Below are positions 12,901-27,500 of a DNA stretch of 64,000 nucleotides, piece after piece. A program made the translations under genes and the position numbers. Positions within the stretch are counted from its first letter, which is position 1, and each line of letters starts with the position of its first letter. This stretch comes from Dromiciops gliroides. Its lineage: Eukaryota > Chordata > Mammalia > Microbiotheria > Microbiotheriidae. The stretch spans positions 75,647,327 through 75,711,326 of the forward strand of contig NC_057861.1 of assembly GCF_019393635.1 (NCBI RefSeq). Direction: 5' to 3'. Below the pieces are notes generated by a model that did no database searches, was not told the DNA's origin, and worked only from the letters and a program-made list of their open reading frames with translations.

Positions 12901-15900
12901 CATCCCAACCTTATCTTCTGTCCATATTTGTGACTGCAAATGATATAGGAAACTCCTGATGAGGTTTCTAACAAACTGTCTTAACAAAGCAGAATGACAA
13001 CTATTCTGTAACCAATAGTCATAGGGAGTTACAGTGACTTGCCCAGGGTCACAGAAGTAGAACCTGAACCCAGGTCTTCCTGACTCTAAAGGCAGCTTTC
13101 TATGCACATTACCAGCTCTCAGACATTTAGTTCTCCAAGCAGTGAGTGTGGAAACAAGCCATCTCTCATATTCAAAGACCCTTTGAGCCCTCCTAGGCCC
13201 TACCTCACTCCACCCTGATGTGGTGCTAAGCAAAGGAATCCCATCTGACCTGCTGGCACCCTAACGGGCAGTCAGGCTAACCGTGCAGCAAGTCCAGCAC
13301 AGACCAGCTTTCTCTTCCCCCTCGGGTCAGGTTCCCAGGGGGAGTGCCATGGGGGAGGTAGGGGACTACATAGTCATCTGGAAGGGGGTCAGGCACCTGG
13401 CTGCCCGCCAGAGTGCCCTCTTCTCTGCCTCCAGAGCTCGTCGTTCAGCTGGGGATAGCTCCCGTTCGGGCCCACTCAGGAGTTCTGGACTCTGCATGCG
13501 CAACCGTTCCTGCTGCCGTCGTTCAGCCTTAGCTGTCCGGACTGGGGCTCCCAATTCCCCGCCCCCCAATGACATGGGGCTCAGCCTGTAGGTGACACAA
13601 GGATCTACCTGAAGAACACTCAATGCCAAAAAGGCAGCAAGAAAGTTGATACTATTCCCCAGTCTGCTTCCCCTTTCTGGGATCGTCCATAGCCCTGCTT
13701 ACCGAGCTGGGCAGTTGGGCCGTGGCTCTTGTTGGGATCCTTCTTCCAGTGAGTTCCTTTGGGAATTGGGGGGCTCAGTTTGAGGGAGGCTGGAAGGGTA
13801 AAGGAGCAAAATCTGTTACTACAGCTGAAGGTGTCTCTAAGTTCTCTTCTTGTTGCTTGCAGGTAATGGTGAAGTCTCAAAGCATTAAACCTCTAGCAGA
13901 AATTGATAAACCACCTCTCACCCTGGGCTGACCTGCCAGTGGTCGTGCTAATCTATGAAGAGCCTTTCAACTCCCAAAGGCATAGCCCCTACACATGGGG
14001 TGGGGCATGACTGTACTCTGGTATACACAGAAGATAGTTAGCTCAGCCTGAAATGTGATGGAAGCCCCTTGCATTAAAGACAAGGAACAGAAAATATGGG
14101 TTCTTCACCACTCTTCCTCCTAATCACAAAAATGGGGATTTGTCAAATACATAGAGTCCCAACCAAAGAAGCCTCAGATCAACACAGTCACCAATCTGCA
14201 AGACAATTAGCAGGGAATGGTGAGATGGGAGGCCCACCCTGAATTTTACGGGTTTAAGTCATCTTGCCAAACCCTGTCAGTGTCAGTGTCTACTGGGCTG
14301 ATTTACTCCACAGACTAAAGCCCCAGGTTCTCACCAGCTCTTTTGTTCTCCCAGGGACTCCAGACCCTCCACTGGGGCAGGGGCAGTGACTACAACTTCC
14401 TCTGCCTCCTCTTCTTCCTCTTCCTGAAGAAGTAGGGCTCGTTTCTGCTGTAGCTTCCGTGCTAGGGTGGGAAAAAGAAGAAAATGACAAAAAGCTTCAG
14501 TGAAGACTTATTAGACTATCTCCCACCCCAATCAATCTCCAGCATTAAGACTTTATCCCAACTCCTTCCCCTCAAGTCCTTCTCCTACCTTCTTCTTCCT
14601 TCATCTTCTTCAGGTCATCCTCCCCAACCAGGGACACCCTCTTTGGTGGGCCATCAGCCTGGGGAGGCCTCACCTCCAGCTCAAAGTATTTCTGTCTCTC
14701 ACGGAAAGACAACTGTTCTGGGCTGGCTGCACTACCAGGAGGTACCACCTGGGGAGAGGGTGATTCCACACTGATTCCACACTGCAGCACCCACCTTAAT
14801 CCTCATCTCTCACCCTTGGCTTCCATGATTACCACCTCTCCACCTGCCCCCTCACCTCTGGGGAAACCTGGAGCCACTCTGGGCCTGGCCGCCTGCGCAG
14901 CTCCTATTGGGAAAACCAGGTGGAGGGGAGGTGGCGAGTCAGAGGGAGGGGGTGCCCAATGAAAATTGGAAGTAACTGGCTACTGGGGGGGATTAGGAAG
15001 CCTTATAGAAGGGGCGGAAATGAAACTAGACTTAGTTCTGGAAGTTTCCCAAGGGTCAGGCCATACCTGAGCCTCTGTCAGAGGGTGAGGGGGGGGCACA
15101 GCTGCAAAAGTCCTGTAGGCCTGCTTAACATTGACAGGGAACTCACTGGGGGAGGGTGGAGAAGGAGGACAGGTACGAGGCTGTGGAGGACAGGAGGACA
15201 GAAGGAAAAAGGAACAGGTAGAGTTGATTAGGGGTAAGGAAGAAGAGGAAAAGAGGGAGAAGGTAGTAAAAAGGAATGCAAGAATAGGAGGGGAAGGAGA
15301 AGGCAGAGGAAGAAGAAGACAGAATGAATAATAGGGCCATGAAAAATTGTTTCCGAGCCTAAATCCATAGCTGAAGATTTCCACAAGGCCTCTCTCCATT
15401 GCCCCCTGTAAGTCCTTCTCACAGAACCTTACCCTCACCAGCTAAGCTCATCTCCAGCTGCTTTGTCCTGAGAAAAATGACCCTTCTGATCAGGCCCTGT
15501 GTCTCTACCCTCAGTTTCCTCTCTACTTTCTAAACATTCCTAGTTAGAGGCTCTAATCCTTTCTTCAAATCATGCTCTCCTCCTCTCTCTCCCCACCAAC
15601 CCCTAATCCAGACCCAAATTCCCAAGGAAGATGTCTGGTTTTTCATGCATCTGTGCTAAATGGGGGTAGGGGATGGAGAGGAGAACCTTCCTCCCTCTGA
15701 GTGATGTCTCCCTTCCCCAACCTGTAGGGTGAGCTAGGTGGGAAACTTACGGAGTTGGGGCTGTAGGCCCGGGACAGGGGTGAAGACTGGAAAGGGTTGG
15801 GGCTGTCTCTACCGCCAGATGCGGTGGATCCCACTGGCCATGGCCGAGGCTGGATTACCCCAGGTTTAGTCTGTATGGGTGGTAGTGAGGAAGAAAAGAG

Positions 15901-16471
15901 ACAGGGAGGGAGAAAAGAAATGAGGGAGAAAGAGAAGTTGGAGTGAAAAGGAAAGGTTGGAAAGAGAGCAGGAGAGTATATGGTGGTGGCTCAGTTTGAG
16001 AGATAGGACAAATGTAATATAGGAAGAAAGCAGGGAGAAAGGGAGTAGAAGTTGGAGAAATAGCGAGGAGCTGGTGAAAAGCATCTCCAAAGCCATGGGG
16101 CAGGGCAGAGGGCAGAAAGGACACTCACGGATTTGTGCTCCTCCTGGGAAGGCAGGAAGCTGATGGAGGCCTGAAACAAAGGAAGAATTGGTAGGCCTCT
16201 TTCCCTTCAATGTGCCCCCCCCCCCAAAGCTAGCAGCCAGCCTGCTCCCCAGCTGCACCCTGTGCCCACTGGGTGAAGTTGGGGTGGGGAATCCCAAGTC
16301 ACTTCTTCCTTGCCCTCCCCACAGCTCCACTCATAAAAGGGCTGGAAAGGGACCATATTAGGCTCAGAAGGGAGGCCCTGGCCTACCCCAAGACCTCAGG
16401 GGCCAAGCCCCAAAGCACATGCCTTGCTAGTAGCTCCTCCCAATCAAGTGCCAGAGGGAGAGAAAGAGAGG

Positions 16472-16525
<54 letters not shown>

Positions 16526-19500
16526 CACTGGAGACCATCTGGCAGAGGAAAGGCCAAGCAGAAGGAGCTGCAGCACATAAGACACTTACAAAGCGGGTCT
16601 CCCTGCCCACCAGGTGGAAGGGTCGGGGGGAGGCAGGTGGCTGAGGGCACCAGAAAACAGGTACCGAGGGATCCATGGGAGAAAGAGGAAGAGATCAGAG
16701 GGGCCCCTCCCTATGAACCACTTGGCCCCAACTAACAGAGGCCAGTAGGTATCAGAGCTACCTGGGAACTGTCTAACTGATCCCTACTACCACCTGTTCA
16801 AGCTAGGTCTTTAAGACTAGTCTCAACTCAGCCTTTCTTAGACTCTGCCTCCCAATGGCTCAGCATCACCCCCACCCTCCAGACCATCTGAGTCACTCCC
16901 TCAAACCAACCCCACTCATCCATTTCTCATAGGGGCACTTGGGGCCTATTGGAAGAGGAAACAAGTGGTTTCCCGGTTACCTTAGATTAGGGGGCTCTCC
17001 CCAACATCCTTACTTTCTTTCAGAACCTGCCAGGGAACTGAAAATTCTGCTGCCCTCTCAAGAGAACAGCTTGAATATGGCCATCAAGGACTCACTCTGA
17101 AGATGGGAAATGAAAAGAAGGCTAAGAGAGAAAGGCAGACCCACAAACCAGAGCCCAGGAAAAGGCTCAAAGGGCTCAGGTGGGCAGCAGCAAAAGCTTA
17201 GGGTCTGGCTAAACTGCCAATAGGGGTCCTAAGTCTTGGATTTGGTAATAAGCAAGTGTATATTTCCCCTAGAACAACAGACTCTCAGAAGAGACCAGAG
17301 GGACCTCCCATCCACGGCAGTTTATATTTCTGGCAGGTAGCCATCCAGTCTTCATTTGAAACCCTCCAGTTACAGGGAGAGTTCATGACCCAACAAGGCA
17401 GTCCATCCTATCTTTACTCTAAATGTAAGAAGTTCCTTCTGTCAAACCAAACTCTGCCCCTCTGGGCACCTTTTATCCCTGTCCTTAGCTCTACAGGCCT
17501 CTTTGTGGTTTTATTACTATTAATTACATTCCCTCCTCTCAGTCCAGATCCTCCTCCCAGAATGAGGAAACCTAATCTTTTTAGTGCATCTTCATATGAC
17601 ATAACTCCCAACACAAAAACCAATTCACCCAAGAGGATTCGTGCTTTGGATAAGGTTTGGATTAAACAACATCTGAGGTCCATTCCTATACTGCGAGTCT
17701 CTGATTTTATCACTGGGGTCATGTTTGCTGCACCTTTCCAACTGTTCTGTCTCTAGTTAGGAGTGGTAGCCAGACCTGCAAACCACATTCCAGGCTGTAT
17801 AAGGGAAGAAATATGTAGTTCTGCTCCCAATCCCTTCTTGACAGGGTCTAGTTCTTTGCTGGAAGCCCATGTGCCAATGTCTCCAGTGACTCTCGGGTTA
17901 TGACATAACTAGAGTTTAATAACTCTTCCCCAAATGGATCACTTCACACTAGCCGTCTTGTCTCTCTCTGACCCCCCTTGAGACAGTTCTCACCGCCCTC
18001 TGTCCCCACCCCATCAGCATGCTGTCTCACTATCCATGGGTTCATAGCCGTATGTACCCATGAAGGTCTTGGTGGACACTCCTCCCAAATAATTTATAAA
18101 AAAGCTAAAGGGGCAATTAGGTGGCACAGTGGATAGAGCACCAGCTCTGGATTCAGAAGGACCTGAGTTCAAATCCGGCCTCAGACACTCAACAATTACT
18201 AGCTGTGTGACCCTGGGTAAGTCACTTAACCCCAATTGCCCCCCCCCCCCAGAACTAAGAGCACCAATCCTCACAGTAATCCGGAGGGATCCATCCTACT
18301 GCTCACAATTATCTTTCCAAAGACGTGCCCATTTATCCTTAGACTTTGCTTCTTTGGGGAAGCTTCTGTGACAGAGAGCACCACCCCCTACCCCTTGAGC
18401 CACGGTGTAGAACTCCATCAAAGGCTTTTGGAAAGTCTGTGTGGATTACAGCCTCTGGTTCCCTTCTTGTTCACATAACTGTTTAGCCTCCAGAGAGTGC
18501 TAAGAGATAGTCAGGCAAGATCAGTTGGAAAAGACATTTGTGGACCTTTGGCAAAGCCATCTGTAAGGAAAGGTTCCACATTTTGGTTGGTGGTTCCCTA
18601 GTTTCATCCCTGAGTTTTTTCAAAGTTCTGACACTGATGTCAAACAATTGATGGGATTTATTTAAGTTATGTAGCTAAGTTAGAGCTGGAATGAACTATG
18701 TTCTTAAAACTGGTCGATATGAAACACGACAAGGCATGTGGGAAGCAGAAAACTCCCTGACATCATCTTCACTAAAGTCAAAGACAAACATTTCAGTCAT
18801 GACATCCCTTTCTCATTCCTGAGTCCACTTTGGGCAAAGGGTCAACACTAAGGGGGTCTGTCCCAGAGATTCTCTCATTGGCCTCTTCCCTTTTCCAGCT
18901 AATGCTATATAAAGTCTTGTTTGACTGCCTTTGGAGTTGCTTGTAAGGGCCTCCTCCTACTTGTTGGCTTGATCTAGCCTGTCCTATTTCATTTATCTTT
19001 GCCTAACCCCTCCTCTGAGAGACTCCTTCTTAACTTATTTTCTTCCCTTGAATAATACTGACATTCTGTAAAGTAAACTTTTCCTCAGGTGGCCTCTGAC
19101 TTTGTCAATAGGTGTGTTCTTCCCCTGCCTCGTCTTTATAGAAATCTCTGGCCTCAGTTTCCAGAGCAAGGTCTTTATAAATGACCTTCTGCCACCTGAG
19201 GCTCACAGCCTCACAGGCCCTATTCATACTTTGCTCTCCCCTGTGGTTGCTATTAGTCTGGCCCCTCTCAGCCACAAGTGTAGGTGTGATATCAGGTCCT
19301 TCACCTAAGGCAGTGTCAGTGAGTGGATTTTTTTTAACCTGAGGCTTGACCTCAAGAACCACTTTGGCTTCTGACATTCCTCTCTACAGAAAAGGTTCCA
19401 GCATATTCCACCTTCACAGTCAGTCATCTCTAAGGACAAATAGCTTTTATTGAACACTTGGTCCTTGTTCCTTTCCTGAATTATTCCTCCTCATTCCCTT

Positions 19501-21525
19501 TTATAGAGCCAAAGACTATTATTTATGATCCTTACTGGGCTATACAAAGATTATTTTTAATATGATGATAATTATTAAAGGCACAACTCAAGATATATTT
19601 CTTTTAGTAGGTCTTGCCTGATTAATCCTCAAATGGATTTCCCATTTACTCTTTTTTTGTTGTTTTGTTTTCTTCTTTTTTTTGTGAGGCAATGAGGGTT
19701 AAGTGACTTGCCCAGGGTCACACAGATAGTAATTATCAAGTGTCTGCGGCCATATTTGAACTCAGGTCCTCCTGAATCCAGGGCAGGTGCATTATCCACT
19801 GCGCCACCTAGCTGCTCCTTACTTGCTTTCCACTTACTTTTTTGTTTGTTTTTTGTTCTGCAGGGCAATGAGGATTAAGTGACTTGCCCAGGGTCACAGA
19901 ACTAGTAAGTGTCAAGTGTCTGAGCCCACTTACTCTTTTTTTTTTTTTTTTTTTGGCGAGGCAACGAGGGTTAAGTGACTTGCTCAGGGTCACACAGCTA
20001 GTAAGTCAAGTGTCTGAGGCTGGATTTGAACTCAGGTACTCCTGAATCCAAGGCCAGTGCTTTATCTACTGCGCCACCTAGCTGCCCCCTGAGCCCACTT
20101 ACTCTTTTTTTTTTTTTTAGTGAGGCAATTGGGGTTAAGTGACTTGCCCAGGGTCACACAGCTAGTAAGTGTTAAGTGTCTGAGGCCGGATTTGAACTCA
20201 GGTCCTCCTGACTCCAGGGCCGGTGCTCTATCCACTGTGCCATCTAGCTGCCCTCCCCACTTACTCTTAATGGTTCTTTGTGGTATAGGGGAAAGAGGCC
20301 TTGCATAAGGTCTTAGCTCCGCAACTTACTGACTTGTGTAAAGCTTAGGTAAGTCAAGGTTCTTCTCTAAGTGTCAGTTTCCCTCATCTGTAAGCTAGGG
20401 ATAATACCTGTACTACCTACAGCAGTAGGCTGGTAAATGTTTAATTAATGGTTCTAGGGGAAAAATGTGTGCAGGACACACTTTTAGGTTTAATCTGCAT
20501 TATTAATATTTTCTCCATCACTTTATGTCTAGATGATCAATCATCAAAACAATAAATCAAGTCCCAATGTATAGCATCTGCCTATTTCCCAGATATGAAT
20601 ACTCACACTGAAAGTTTAAAAACTGGCTTTCATGATTCAGCATAAGCTGGCTCTAGCACACCCCTGATTACCTAACTACCTGAGACACTGTGAGGACTGA
20701 ATGACTTAATGGCTATCAAACATACTTTTTTTTTTTTTTTTGGCGAGGCAATTGGGGTTGACTTGCCCAGGGTCACACAGCTAGTAAGTGTCAAGTGTCT
20801 GAGGCCACATTTGAACTCAGGTCCTCCTGAATCCAAGGCCAGTGCTTTTTCCACTGCTCCACCTAGCTGCCCCTCAAACATACTTTGTAAAGAAAGTATC
20901 ATAGAATATAAAGTTCAGCCACTTGCCCTTTGCATTCACTGACTTGTGGCCTTCAAACATCTCCCAGTGGTTCTCTACCTCACTGGCTCACAAAATCGTA
21001 ACACCTCCCCAATCTACAATTCTCAAGTGCCACTCTCTATTATTATTATTATTATTATTTTGTTTTTTGGGTTTTTTTTGGTGAGACAATTGGGTCACAG
21101 AGCTAGTAAGTATGCCAAGGGTCTGAGGCCAAATTTGAACTCAGGTCCTCCTGAATCCAGGGCCGGTGCTCTACCCACTGTGCCACCTAGCTGCCCCTCT
21201 CTCTTATTATTTTGCCTTTCAGTCATATTCACAGGGATTTCCTCTTTGTCCTGATGACCTTTGGTCCCTTGACCTATGTTCCCAGTCTGTCTCTCTCCCC
21301 CACTTCAACTTCACACCCATTGACCCCATGGATCAATCACTTTAAAGATTCACTAGCCAGTGATACAGAAGAGTTCCAGTGAACTCATGATAGAAGAGGA
21401 TCTCCAAATCCAGGGGGAAAAAAAAAAAAGAACTGTGGAGTATAGATGCTGAATGAACCTTACTATTTCTTTTGTTTTTGGTGCTGTTGTTTTTCCTCAT
21501 TGCTCTGTTTTTTCTCTTAAAACAT

Positions 21526-21590
<65 letters not shown>

Positions 21591-24500
21591 CGGATTACCT
21601 GCTGTCTAGGGGAGGGGGGAGGGAGAAAAATCTAAAATTGGAAAGCTTGTATAAACAAAAGTTGAGAACTATCTTTACATATAACAGGAAAAAAAAATAA
21701 GATTCACTAGCCAGCACCTTAGAACTCTTTGCTCAGAAGATCTTCTACTGCTCCCACCATGTAAATCCTTTGCTAACCCTCCACCATTTGGTTTCTCTCT
21801 CCTTCTGGTCTATCACACTAAAGAAAAGTCACAAAATTGACCTGATTTCACTCATTACAAATGTATTTTGCATATCCCCAGCCGGGTCACTGCTGCTTGA
21901 CAATCTTTTTACTTAACAACCTCACTGATGACAACCTTATTCGAATAGTGGCTATTACAAACCTTACCTTCTCAGCCCCATTTACCCTGCTTCTCTCAGA
22001 CTTAATCCCTCCATCATCCTCTCTTCCACCAGCACATGTGCAAATATGACAAGCTCCTTTTCTGAGAAGGCAGAAGTGCTAAGTGAGCTGCTTCTGTAGC
22101 CACTCCTTCAAAGCTCCAAAAAGCAGCATCTACTCTTACCTGCTAACATCTCAACTTTCGTCTTTGACCCTATTCCCTCCTGGCTCTTCCAGAGTCTTGC
22201 TTCAACATGCATTCTCTCCCTCTAGGGTGGTCCTCAGGCTTCCTCTCTAATGACTCTCTCCCATTCTCTGGCACATACATTCTGGCCTCCCCAGTCCAAG
22301 AGTCATTCTTTTACCCTTTGTAAAATCAGAATCACCCTCTGATTCCCCCAAACTGCCATCTCACCTGTTTTCCCCCCTCCCCCTTCACAGCTAAACCTTT
22401 TTTTTTTTTAATTTTTTTTTTTTGATGGGGCAATGAGGGTTAAGCGACTTACTTGCTCAGGGTCACACAGATAGTAAGTGTCAAGTGTCTGAGGCCGGAT
22501 TTAAACTCAGGTCCTCCTGAATCCAGGGCCGGTGCTTTATCCACTGCGCCACCTAGCTGCCCCCCATAGCTATGCTTCTGCAGTTTTACCTTTGTCATCC
22601 TACCTCCTCAACCCTGTGCTCTCCTGCTTTTGTTGGTGATCTTCAACTAAAACTGGTTTTTCCAAATTTCCAATGAACTTCTCCGATTTCTCAAACACCG
22701 GACACTGTGGGCCACCCCTTCCTTCTAGAGAATCTCTCCTCAACTTAAAAAAGTACTTTTCTGGTTTTCCTCTTGCCTCTTTTTTTTTTGGCGGGGCAAT
22801 GGGGGTTAAGTGACTTGCCCAGGGTCACACAGCTAGTAAGTATCAAGTGTCTGAGGCTGGATTTGAACTCAGGTACTCCTGAATCCAGGGCCGGTGCTTT
22901 ATCCACTGCACCACCTAGCCACCCCGCCCCCTCTTGCCTCTTTCTAACTGTCTCCTTCTCTTCTGTCCAAGCTCTTCTAAGGCAGGTGGTTCCTTAATGA
23001 TCTGCACTTGGCCCTGTCCTTTTCTGAGGCAATTTTATTCACTCCCATGGATTCAAGGACCATCTTTATGAAGGTAAACTCAAGGCAGAACTCAAGATAC
23101 TCCTCTAACAGTGATTCTGAGCTCTGACTCTATAGCTACAACAGAAACACAGAAACTCAACGCTGGAAGGACTCAGATTATTTAGACCAACCTACACCCA
23201 AACAAGAACTTCCTCTACAGCTTCTCCAATCACTTGTTGGTGAGCCAACCTCAATGTCCTCATCTGTAAAACAGGGATAGTAGTAGCACCTACTTATAAG
23301 CTTGCTGTATGGCTCAAATGACATATGTAAAGTGTTCTACAAATGCTAGGCATTATGAATTAAAGATGAAGAACTGTCTATAGAAGACATCATTGCCTAT
23401 GCCCTTAGGTAAGCTTTTTTTTTTTTTGGTGAGGCAATTGGGGTATTAAGTGACTTGCCCAGGGTCACACAGCTAGTCAGTGTCAAGTATCTGAGGTCAG
23501 ATTTGAACTCAGGTCCTCCTGACTCCAGGGCTGGTGCTCTATCCACTGTACCACCTAGCTGCACCCCACGCCCCAGCTGCCCCCCGCCTATGCCTTTAAC
23601 CAAACATATTCATCTTTACCCTGTCAAATTGCTTCTCCTTCCTACTATACAATTTCTGTAATCATTCACCTCATCAGGCATGTTAGAAATCTTGGCATAC
23701 CTCTTTGAGCCTCAGTTTCCCAATCCATAAAATGAGGGGGCAAATTCTATATGTACTGTTCCTTTCACAATTATGATCAATGACTCCTCTCTTTCCCTTA
23801 ACCCTCCATTCCAATCAATTCCCCAAATCTGCCAATTCTCTCTAACACCTTTTGAGTGCATCTTGATCTTCCCTATTCCCACTGCCACCCTCCTGAGTAA
23901 AGGCAGCTCCTCACTATCTATCTAGTACTGCCTCCTAATAGCAGTTCTTCCCTCTGCTCTGTCCCTGCCCTCCTCCCCCTTCCCCAGTCCATCCTGCATC
24001 ACTGCTACCAGCTTTATCTTTTTTTTTTGTGCACAGACACAATTAGAGCATCTCCTCCTTAATCCAATCTACCAAACATTTATTATTTAAACACCTAATA
24101 TGTTCAAGATCATGTGCTAAGCACTTCATATAAAGGAAAAAAATGAAAAAAAAAAGCCTACCCATCTCAAAGAATTCTACACATATTAAAATCTTCAATG
24201 TCTTTCAATTACCTATTAAGAAATGGTCAAACTCCACTGTCACAGAAGGTGGCAGGTACTAGGCAACTCAAATCACCACTACTTTGACCACCATCTCCCC
24301 TGGACCCTGAACCCAAGAGCCCTGGGAAGAGGAGTGTCACTACAATCACCAGATCTGCTTCCAACCCAGCCCCAATTTGATCACTGAGAGAAGAATCATG
24401 ATTGACAAAAGGCTCACCTTCCTTATCACCATCAGGAAAAACTGCTATTAACAGGCAGGTAAGTATAGGAGCTGTGGAAGTGGCAGCACCCCCACCCCAC

Positions 24501-27500
24501 CCCTAGTTCTGCTTCCAGTCCGGCCCTCAGAGCCATCATCTAGGGGAGCAACTATCATGGAGAAGGGGGGCAGTCATCTACACCAACTACCAACTAACTC
24601 ACATGGGAAGCAAGCCAACTTAATTGAAGCAGCAAGGCACTCTGAGGGAGAGACAGGAAGCAGCATGGGTCAGACCAGTCAAATCACTACCACAACCTTG
24701 ACCATCATCTTCCCCTCTGCATATTCCCAATTTATTCTGTATAAAAGCTGTCCTAAAAGCCTTCATGAAGTTAAAAGGCTCTTAGGGCACACTCTAGATC
24801 TTATCTGTACATAGCTGCATACACAGTGTCTCCCCCATTAGACTGGGAACTCCTTGAGAGGAGACACTGTTTTTTGCCTTTTTTAAATCTCCAGCACTTA
24901 ACACAGTTCCTGGAACACTACAAGTGCTTAATGAATTGTTGACAGACTGAACCCAAGAACCATGGGAATAGCAATGCTTCTACCCCTGTGTCTGCAGTCA
25001 TCATACTGAGGAACAACTACTGTGGAAATGCAGACAGGCAACTGCTCCTGCAGGGGTTGCAGCCACAGCTACTAAAGACCCAGAAAGGAAAGTTCTTGCC
25101 ACCAAAGTCTTGGTGCTGCCAAATGGTTCAGCATTAGAAACTGATAGGACTGGAGGCATGACCATTTGTTTCACTTCAAGGACCAGGGGACCTTTCCCTC
25201 TGATTTACAGCTGAAACCTTCCAAGTGTGTTGTCTCCCCATTAGACTGTGAACTCCCTGAGAGCAGGAACTGTCTTACTTTTCTATTTGTATCCCGGGTG
25301 CTTTAGCATAGTGCTTTGTACACAATAATTGCTTGCTTCCTTAACTCATTCACTCACTCATTGATTCGTGACCCTGTGAAATCTTGTGCCAAACTATTCT
25401 TTTTGTTTGTTTTTCTTTTCTTTCTTTCTTTTTTTTTTTTGTGGGGCAATGAGGGTAAAGTGATTTGTCCAGGGTCACACAGCTAATAAGTGTCAAGTGT
25501 CTGAGGCCGGATTTGAACTCGGGTCCTCCTGAATCTAGGGTGGGTGCTTTATCCACTTCACCACATAGCTGCCCCCAAACTATTCTTTCAACAGTCTCTC
25601 CAATTACTTTTCTGCACATTCTAGGCTGATGTCATCTCTTTGCAGATGACTTCCAGATCTCAATTTGCAGTCCTCATCTCTCCTGAGTTCCAGAACTGGG
25701 TGTTCTCTAGGGAGTCAGGTTTAAACATGGCACCTATGACTTGTGCCCTCATCTATTCGATCTGGGGGGAGGACTATAGGAACTCTGAGGTCCTTTCTTT
25801 TAGCTCTTAAATCTTGTATCCTTTTTGAACCCCAAGCTCCCTTAAAGGCTCAGCTGCCCCCTCCTTCCCTGATTCTCTCTGCTGCTAGTCTCCCCACCCA
25901 TCTTACTTATTGTAAACACGTATTCTACCAGTACCATGTAGGGTAGGGTAGGGATTGCCTCACTTTTCTAGTTATACCCCCTGAACTGGCACATAAGTCT
26001 TACCTGATTAATCCTATAATCCAATGAGCTGGACCACTTTCTTATTCACCAAACATGCCCTGTGTTTTCCCACCTCCAGACTATGCCTTTGTAGCCATTT
26101 CTCAACGTACATGGACCATTCTGCAGACATCCCCCTCCCCTCGTAGGGCTCTGCGTGCCCTCTTCCCCCTTCCTCCCATTGAAGCAGCTTCTGCAGGGCT
26201 GAGAAGGTGCTGGTATCACTGCTGCTGCTTGCCAGGGAGGCAAATTTGCATAAAGAATTTTGAAAGAAATCCACATCCCCCAAAAACATCTGTTATCTTT
26301 ACTGTATAGTACTGTGTTCTTTCTCTTCACTTGTGCCCCTTGGCTTGGCACTCCAATTATCATCTTGATCTAGATCTACCTATCCAGCTCTTATCTCTGT
26401 CTTGGATTGCAGTCCTGAATCACCAATTACTTGTTGACTCTCTCCAACTGGAGGCCCCCACCATGTGCATCTCAAGCTTAATGTGTTCAAAATGAAACTC
26501 ATTATCTTCCCCTGCTAAACCAGCCTTTACAAACTTCTAAGAACACCACCATCCTTCCAGTTACACAGGTTTGCAATGAAGTGATCCTTAACTTCTCCTC
26601 ACCCTCCATATATCTAATCAGTTGCTACGCCTTGCTAATTCTGTCTCCATAATATTTCATTGTTTTCTAGAAACTCACATGGCCACACCCTATTTCAGAC
26701 CCTCAGAATAGGGTCTGATTAGAATAGTCTAATTGGTCTCCCTGTTTCCAGTATTCTCCTTCAATCTACCATCCACAGAACTGCCAAAACAGTCTCACTA
26801 AGGCACAAGTCAGCATGTCGTACTCTGCTGGAAAGTCTCCCTATACTGCCTCTGGAATAAAATAGCACCCTCCACCTGATCTCTAAGGTGGCTCTAGCCT
26901 ACTTTTCTGGCCATCTCATGTGGTTCCCTTTCACATACTCCATGCTCCAGACAAAACTGGCCCATGTACTCTTCACTGAACTTGACCATCCACCGCCCCA
27001 CGCCATGCCTTTACACACACTGTCCCCTGTGCTTGGTATGGACTCTCTCTTCCTTTTCACCACTCAGAATCTCTAAGGTCCAGCTCAAGGGCTGCCATTA
27101 GGAAAAGGTATCTCTGGTGTGCCCGGGCTGTTAGTGCTCCCAACTCCTCAAATTATCTTGTACTGACTTATCTTTTGTCTCTCTACGTAGGGTAGCTTGA
27201 GCATACATAGAGCTATGGCTTTGCCATTGTCGGTGCAGAAGTGACATGAAGACTGTGCCGTCTTAGGACCTGGGCTGGTCTCACGCTTCTCCTGCACTGT
27301 GAGTGACTGCATGGAGGCAGGGCCCCTGCCTTACCCAACCTCTCTACCTCCCTCAGCACCACAGCCCAGTGTTCTGCACACATGAGGCCTTCAGGACAGG
27401 CTTGCTGACGGCAGCTTCGAAGGTATGGGCAATTGGTTACTTAGTGACTGTTTTGTCTTTCCCATCACATGAGGGATCCCTGAAGGGAAAGGGGGAAGGC

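Larger units (their letters stand above)
10884..13396. other. SCRIB introns around the optional exon at 11093
   Basis: Apart from the 11093-11221 exon and an old CORE-SINE piece at 13010-13120, I see no coding or repeat signal between 11222 and 13396. Confidence 0.5.
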
